64,000 nt of DNA from Bacteroidales bacterium (lineage in GTDB: Bacteria; Bacteroidota; Bacteroidia; Bacteroidales; Marinifilaceae): NCBI GenBank assembly GCA_015061245.1, contig SUWY01000004.1, positions 1 through 64,000 on the forward strand. Direction: 5' to 3'. The notes under the pieces were generated by a model that was given only the letters and a program-made list of their open reading frames with translations, had not been told where the DNA came from and searched no databases. This document shows positions 59,697 through 64,000 of this stretch, in pieces; positions within the stretch are counted from its first letter, which is position 1, and each line of letters starts with the position of its first letter. The position numbers and the translations under genes are program-made.

Positions 59697-61832
59697 ATGG
59701 TAAAGAGATTTTTAAGTGCAACAATAGTGATGGCTGCAATTGCAGGTTCAGTTATGGCAAATCCTGTTATGGAGAGTGATAATGGTAAAGTGTTGACTAT
59801 GGAAGAGGCAGTAATGGGTGCCGTAATTCCAAGAGTACAGTTTACTGCGTGGAGTGCAGAGGGGTCTGAGTATTTTTTCCCTAAGGGTAGTTCCTTGGTG
59901 GCAACAAATGCTGCTGACGGAAAGGAGCGTGAGGTGATGAGTTTGCAGGAGTTGAACTCTGCATTGGGTTCTAATTTAAAAGGTTTCCCAAATTTCACAT
60001 TCTGCGCACCCGGAAAGATGTCGATTATGAATGGTGGCAGATATGTGATTATCGATTTGGCCACAAAGAGTGTGGAGAAGGCAATACAACTGCCAAAGGG
60101 TGCTACCGAGATTACATATAATGCCAAACGTAATGGTGTTGCTTTTGTAAAGGATAATAACCTGTTCTTCAGTGATGGTAACCAGATTGCCATTACTAAT
60201 GAGAAAGATAAGAATATAGTTAGTGGTACAGCGGTAAGCCGTAATGAGTTTGGAATTACCAATGGTATTTTCTGGGCTCCTGATGGAGAGAAGGTTGCTT
60301 ATTACCAGAAGGATGAGAGTAATGTTACAACTTTCCCATTGTTGGATATTACAACACGTACAGGCTCTTTGGTTGAGTTGAAGTATCCTATGAATGGAAT
60401 GAAATCTGAAATTGTATCGCTTTTTGTTTATGATTTCAAGAGTGGTAAGAGCACAAAGATGCAGGTTACCGATTTCGACGAGGAGCGTTATTTGACAAAT
60501 ATTACATGGTCTCCGGAGTCAGATAAGATCTATATTCAGGTGTTGAACCGTGCACAGAAGGAGATGCACTTAAATGCTTATTGTGCAGCTACCGGTAAGT
60601 TTATCAATACTCTTTTCGTGGATAAGGATAGCAAGTTTATGGAGCCTATCTGTGGGTTACACTTTATTCCTAATCAGAGCGACAAGTTTATCTATGTTAC
60701 AAACAGCCGCGATGGATATAAGAGTTTGTATCTTCACTCAACCGATGGTAAACTTATCAAGCGTTTGACCAATGTTGATGCAGATGTCGAGTTTATTGGT
60801 TGTGATGGTAAGAAGGTGTATTACACATCGGCAGAGGTGAGTCCTATTGATAATCATCTGTTCAGTGTGGATATTAAGAGCGGAAAGAGTGTTCGTTTGA
60901 CCAAAGAGGAGGGTTGGCATAGAGTTGCATTTAGTGCAGATTACAAGTTCTTTACCGATACTTACTCTTCGCTCCATGTTCCGACAACAAAGAGTGTGGT
61001 TAAGAATAATGGAACAGTTGTTAAGGTGTTGACCGAGGGTAAGAATCCTGCTGCCGATTATAATTTTGGTGAGGTTACAATTGGTACCGTTAAGAGTGCA
61101 GATGGAAAGTACGATAACTACTACCGTTTGATTAAGCCTATGGATTTTGATTCAACTAAGGTCTATCCTGTTATTCTATATGTTTATGGAGGTCCTCACT
61201 CTCAGTTGGTAAAGAACTCTTGGTTAGCGGAGATTCGTTACTGGGAGATGTATATGGCTCAACATGGTTATGTAGTGTTTGTGATGGATAATCGTGGAAC
61301 TCCTAACCGTGGTGCTGAGTATGAGCGTGAAATCCATAAAAATTGTGGTCAGGCAGAGATGGCCGATCAGGTAAAGGGTATGGAGTGGTTGCTTTCTCAT
61401 AGCTGGTGCGATAAGAATCGTGTAGGTGTTCATGGATGGAGCTATGGTGGATTTATGACTATTTCATTGATTACCAATTATCCGGAACTGTTTAAGGTTG
61501 CTGTAGCGGGTGGTCCTGTTATTGATTGGAAGTGGTACGAGATTATGTATGGCGAGCGATATATGGAGACAGCTGCTACAAACCCCGAGGGTTTTGCAAA
61601 GAGCTCGCTCATTAATAAAGCCAAGGATTTGAAGGGTAAGTTGCTGATTTGCCAGGGTGCAATTGACAATGTGGTTGTTTGGGAGCATAGTTTGAGCTTT
61701 ATTCGAGAGTGTATCAAGAATAATGTACAGGTTGATTACTTCCCATATCCATGCGCCGAGCACAATGTGATGGGTAAGGATAGAATTCACCTGATGCAGA
61801 AGGTTACCAACTATTTTGAAGATTATTTGTAA
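59697..61832 (+). CDS. Dipeptidyl peptidase IV-type S9 peptidase
   Basis: The 711-residue exported prolyl peptidase has a signal peptide (cut near VMANP), an eight-bladed N-terminal propeller and a C-terminal alpha/beta hydrolase. The catalytic Ser is S582 in GWSYGGFM, Asp is D657 in GAIDNVV, His is H689 in AEHNV. The oxyanion region VYGGPHSQLV and the DNRGTPNRG loop are family marks. It removes N-terminal X-Pro dipeptides in the periplasm. Start at the ATG at 59697; the longer frame would lie within the TRIC gene. The AsmA-like gene follows after three bases. Confidence 0.93.
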   Translation: MVKRFLSATIVMAAIAGSVMANPVMESDNGKVLTMEEAVMGAVIPRVQFTAWSAEGSEYFFPKGSSLVATNAADGKEREVMSLQELNSALGSNLKGFPNFTFCAPGKMSIMNGGRYVIIDLATKSVEKAIQLPKGATEITYNAKRNGVAFVKDNNLFFSDGNQIAITNEKDKNIVSGTAVSRNEFGITNGIFWAPDGEKVAYYQKDESNVTTFPLLDITTRTGSLVELKYPMNGMKSEIVSLFVYDFKSGKSTKMQVTDFDEERYLTNITWSPESDKIYIQVLNRAQKEMHLNAYCAATGKFINTLFVDKDSKFMEPICGLHFIPNQSDKFIYVTNSRDGYKSLYLHSTDGKLIKRLTNVDADVEFIGCDGKKVYYTSAEVSPIDNHLFSVDIKSGKSVRLTKEEGWHRVAFSADYKFFTDTYSSLHVPTTKSVVKNNGTVVKVLTEGKNPAADYNFGEVTIGTVKSADGKYDNYYRLIKPMDFDSTKVYPVILYVYGGPHSQLVKNSWLAEIRYWEMYMAQHGYVVFVMDNRGTPNRGAEYEREIHKNCGQAEMADQVKGMEWLLSHSWCDKNRVGVHGWSYGGFMTISLITNYPELFKVAVAGGPVIDWKWYEIMYGERYMETAATNPEGFAKSSLINKAKDLKGKLLICQGAIDNVVVWEHSLSFIRECIKNNVQVDYFPYPCAEHNVMGKDRIHLMQKVTNYFEDYL

Positions 61833-61835
61833 TAT

Positions 61836-64000
61836 ATGAAGAGAGGCTTGAGATTATTTCTGCGGTTTATAGGTATTACTATAGCCGTATTCGTTGGAGT
61901 ATTGGCAATATTTATTATTGCAGTAAATATTTACTGCAGTGACGAGAAGATTCGTGAAATAATCTCGGAGTATTCGGATAGTAGTCTGAGCGTTAACATT
62001 GAGGCGGGGGAGTATAATGTTAGTCCATTGCGACGTTTTCCTTCAATGACCTTGTCTGTCAGGGATTTGGTTGTTACATCGGATAGAGTTAATGACTCTC
62101 TATATGTTCCTGTGGCAGAGGATACTTTGCTAAGAGTTAAGCAGGCCGACATTGCAATGTCGGCTTTGCCGTTGTTAGCCGGCAGGTTCGTTTTTGCAGG
62201 AATATTTATTGATAGTATTGGAGCTAATTATACTGTTTTCCCAGATAGTACATCGAATTGGGATTTGGTTATTGAGAATTCACAAGTTGATACTATTGCT
62301 ATCGTAGTTGATGAGGATAGTGGTGAAACCTCGGTATCGGGAATTGCTATCAAGCAGTTTGTAATAAATGATGCTGATATTCTATATGACGATCAAGTTT
62401 CCGGTCAATATGTAAGTTTGAACGGAGGTTCTTTGGAGTTGCGAGGTGGAATGTCTAAGCAACGCGGTTTGTTCCTGAATGTCGATTTCGATTCCAAGAG
62501 TGTAAATTATGTCTCTCAAGGTGAGCATTTTATAGATGATTTGTCAATAGGATTACAAGGTAGATTTTTCGTTAAAAACGACTCCTCGGCTATTATGTTG
62601 AATAATACCAAGTTGCGTTTGAATAATATTGATGTTACTTGTAATGGTTCAATTTTTAGCGATACTTCGGTTGTTGATGGTGGAGCTATTCTTGATTTGA
62701 ACTACTCTTTGGATTTACCTGAGTTGAATGAGTTGTGGAGAGTTGTTCCTCACAGATATGCTCAGTTTGCTGAGGGTGTTCAGGTGTCAGGCCTTGCCAA
62801 ATGTCAGGGTAATGTGTATGGCAAATTGAATAATAGAGAGTTGCCGCATATTGATGGAGAGTTTATGACTCAAAGTGTAAGTTTTCAACACAAAGATATG
62901 CTTGGCAGTATTGATACCCTTGATATCAGAATGTTGCTGGATTTGGACTTGAATAATCCTAATAACCAGAATTTGGTGTTGCATAGGTTGAATTTGGTTG
63001 GAACGGGTATTAAGGCTAAGTTAAGCGGTCAGGTTTCACGTTTGATTGCCGATCCGCATATTCAATTAAGAAGCGAGTTGAATGTTGATGCAGAGAAGAT
63101 GTTGGCCCTTTTTCCTGACACTTTAGGAGTTGTGGCTCGTGGAGATATTGATGGAAATTTGAGGTTGAATTTTAAGTTGTCAGATATTCAGAACAGCAAT
63201 TATGGAAAGATTAGAGCCGGTGGTAGATTGTCAATTCCCCATTTCTGTTTTGAGCTGCCTGCCGATAGTATAGGAGTGCATATCGATAGCGCTTCAATGT
63301 TTTTGGGCTCCGGTATGGGTGGAAGACGCATTTCCGGTAAGGTTGTTGTGCAGGATACATCGTTGACCCCATTGGGAGGTTCGTTGCGTTGGAAACGATT
63401 CGAGGCCTCGCTAAAAAAGGGAAATGTATTCTATACCGATTCAGTGCGTGTCTCACTTAGAACAGTCCAGGTGGCGGATACTAATGCTATTGTTCCGTTG
63501 AAGGCGGCTGTTATGTGGCAGAATTTAAGAGCTTTGCGTTATGATTCTGCTTGGCTGAGTTCGAAATATTTGTCGCTTGATGCTGATTTGAAGTCCGATG
63601 CTAATGATAAGAAGATTCCTACTTTGGTTGCAAGTTTGAGGAGCGACTCTCTGTTGTTTACTCCATTTAGAGACCGTTTGTTTACATCGCGGATAGATGT
63701 AACTATCGATGCTAAGTGTAAGGATGTTGAGAAAAATGCTTGGACAGCAATCTCAATCTTTACCTTGAGGAATTTGTCTCTTTATACAATGTTCTATCCA
63801 TTGGAGATTAAGTCTAAGTTGTTTAAGGTTGCAACCGATGCCAATAGTTTCTCTCTCACCGGTGATGAAATGAGGGTGGGACGCTCTGATTTTCAACTTA
63901 GAGGTAGAGTTTTCAATGCCTGGAACTGGCTTTGGAAGGGCGATACTGTTGCCATGAGATTGAATGTAACATCGGATAGGATTAATATCAACCAATTGCT
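61836..64000 (+). CDS. AsmA-like protein, cut by window end
   Basis: The frame is open from the ATG at 61836 to the last base, at least 721 residues with no stop. An N-terminal membrane helix (about residues 11-32) is followed by a long, beta-rich periplasmic part, with opening features of AsmA family proteins (repeated short amphipathic strands, DSTSNWDLV, LRGGMSKQRGLFLNVDF, SLDLPELNELWRVVP). AsmA/TamB-type proteins bridge the periplasm and are thought to carry phospholipids. It is the third gene of a likely TRIC-DPP IV-AsmA unit. The C terminus is outside the window. Confidence 0.82.
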   Translation, partial: MKRGLRLFLRFIGITIAVFVGVLAIFIIAVNIYCSDEKIREIISEYSDSSLSVNIEAGEYNVSPLRRFPSMTLSVRDLVVTSDRVNDSLYVPVAEDTLLRVKQADIAMSALPLLAGRFVFAGIFIDSIGANYTVFPDSTSNWDLVIENSQVDTIAIVVDEDSGETSVSGIAIKQFVINDADILYDDQVSGQYVSLNGGSLELRGGMSKQRGLFLNVDFDSKSVNYVSQGEHFIDDLSIGLQGRFFVKNDSSAIMLNNTKLRLNNIDVTCNGSIFSDTSVVDGGAILDLNYSLDLPELNELWRVVPHRYAQFAEGVQVSGLAKCQGNVYGKLNNRELPHIDGEFMTQSVSFQHKDMLGSIDTLDIRMLLDLDLNNPNNQNLVLHRLNLVGTGIKAKLSGQVSRLIADPHIQLRSELNVDAEKMLALFPDTLGVVARGDIDGNLRLNFKLSDIQNSNYGKIRAGGRLSIPHFCFELPADSIGVHIDSASMFLGSGMGGRRISGKVVVQDTSLTPLGGSLRWKRFEASLKKGNVFYTDSVRVSLRTVQVADTNAIVPLKAAVMWQNLRALRYDSAWLSSKYLSLDADLKSDANDKKIPTLVASLRSDSLLFTPFRDRLFTSRIDVTIDAKCKDVEKNAWTAISIFTLRNLSLYTMFYPLEIKSKLFKVATDANSFSLTGDEMRVGRSDFQLRGRVFNAWNWLWKGDTVAMRLNVTSDRININQL

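Noticed and set aside
1-64000. CRISPR arrays, tRNA or rRNA genes, riboswitches
   Set aside because: I saw no regularly spaced short repeats, cloverleaf sets or conserved riboswitch cores when reading the window; a dedicated scan could still find a weak one.

Overview
The window looks like chromosomal DNA of a member of the Bacteroidales (Bacteroides/Prevotella-like; the genus cannot be settled from the sequence alone). Support comes from the recurrent promoter element TAnnTTTG with an upstream TTG about 19-20 bases away, weak or absent Shine-Dalgarno sites, Mfa-type fimbrillin lipoproteins with DUF3575 and DUF5119 partners, an UpxY-type antiterminator, a GH97 enzyme and short intergenic 'CTAATTCCTAATTTCTAATT' repeats. 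Most of the window is densely packed core genome with moderate GC. Three parts stand out as accessory.

Layout. 1-1560: a Fic AMP-transferase gene flanked by two inverted, 98 percent identical 181-bp MITE-like elements and bounded by two hairpin terminators. 1561-3764: a minus-strand SDR-NfeD-SPFH operon. 3800-22072: a ten-gene plus-strand pilus operon: an OmpA/DUF3575 protein, a DUF5119 lipoprotein, a fimbrillin, four more fimbrillin-like lipoproteins, then three tandem proteins of about 1150 residues that fuse a fimbrillin-like head to a glycine-rich beta-helix and a Listeria-Bacteroides repeat. It is preceded by two promoters with a G9 tract between them. The three giant genes carry a 1651-bp apparently perfect direct repeat spanning gene junctions. 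22067-27689: SulP transporter, argS, inositol-monophosphatase-like protein, six-bladed propeller lipoprotein. 27695-31248: a 3.5-kb AT-rich island bounded by a perfect 41-bp direct repeat, carrying four secreted or lipoprotein genes under their own promoter: two paralogous small lipoproteins, a large HExxH lipoprotein and a tail-fibre-chaperone (S74) protein. 31220-37851: a FAH-fold pseudoenzyme, nitroreductase, AddB-like nuclease, DUF2795, a secreted unknown, GNAT and a Na/Ca exchanger. 38074-54793: rRNA methyltransferase, GH97, a multi-cofactor redox fusion, CvfB, DUF5715, outer-membrane barrel, M24 peptidase, RarA, KdsA, MutS2, LUD protein and clostripain. 54923-64000: GlsB-like acyltransferase, PdxA, an initiating sugar transferase with an orphan UpxY, a TRIC-like channel, a DPP IV-type peptidase and an AsmA-like protein cut by the window end.

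How parts work together. The pilus operon has anchor/assembly genes first, a likely major pilin third, and minor and tip candidates after a strong intercistronic hairpin, which would set stoichiometry. The G9 tract and the long repeats offer two routes to variation of the surface structure: on/off or level switching, and gain or loss of a tip gene. The most novel-looking locus is the 41-bp-bounded island, whose genes are all exported, have no obvious housekeeping role and sit exactly at a terminator/3'-gene-end junction.
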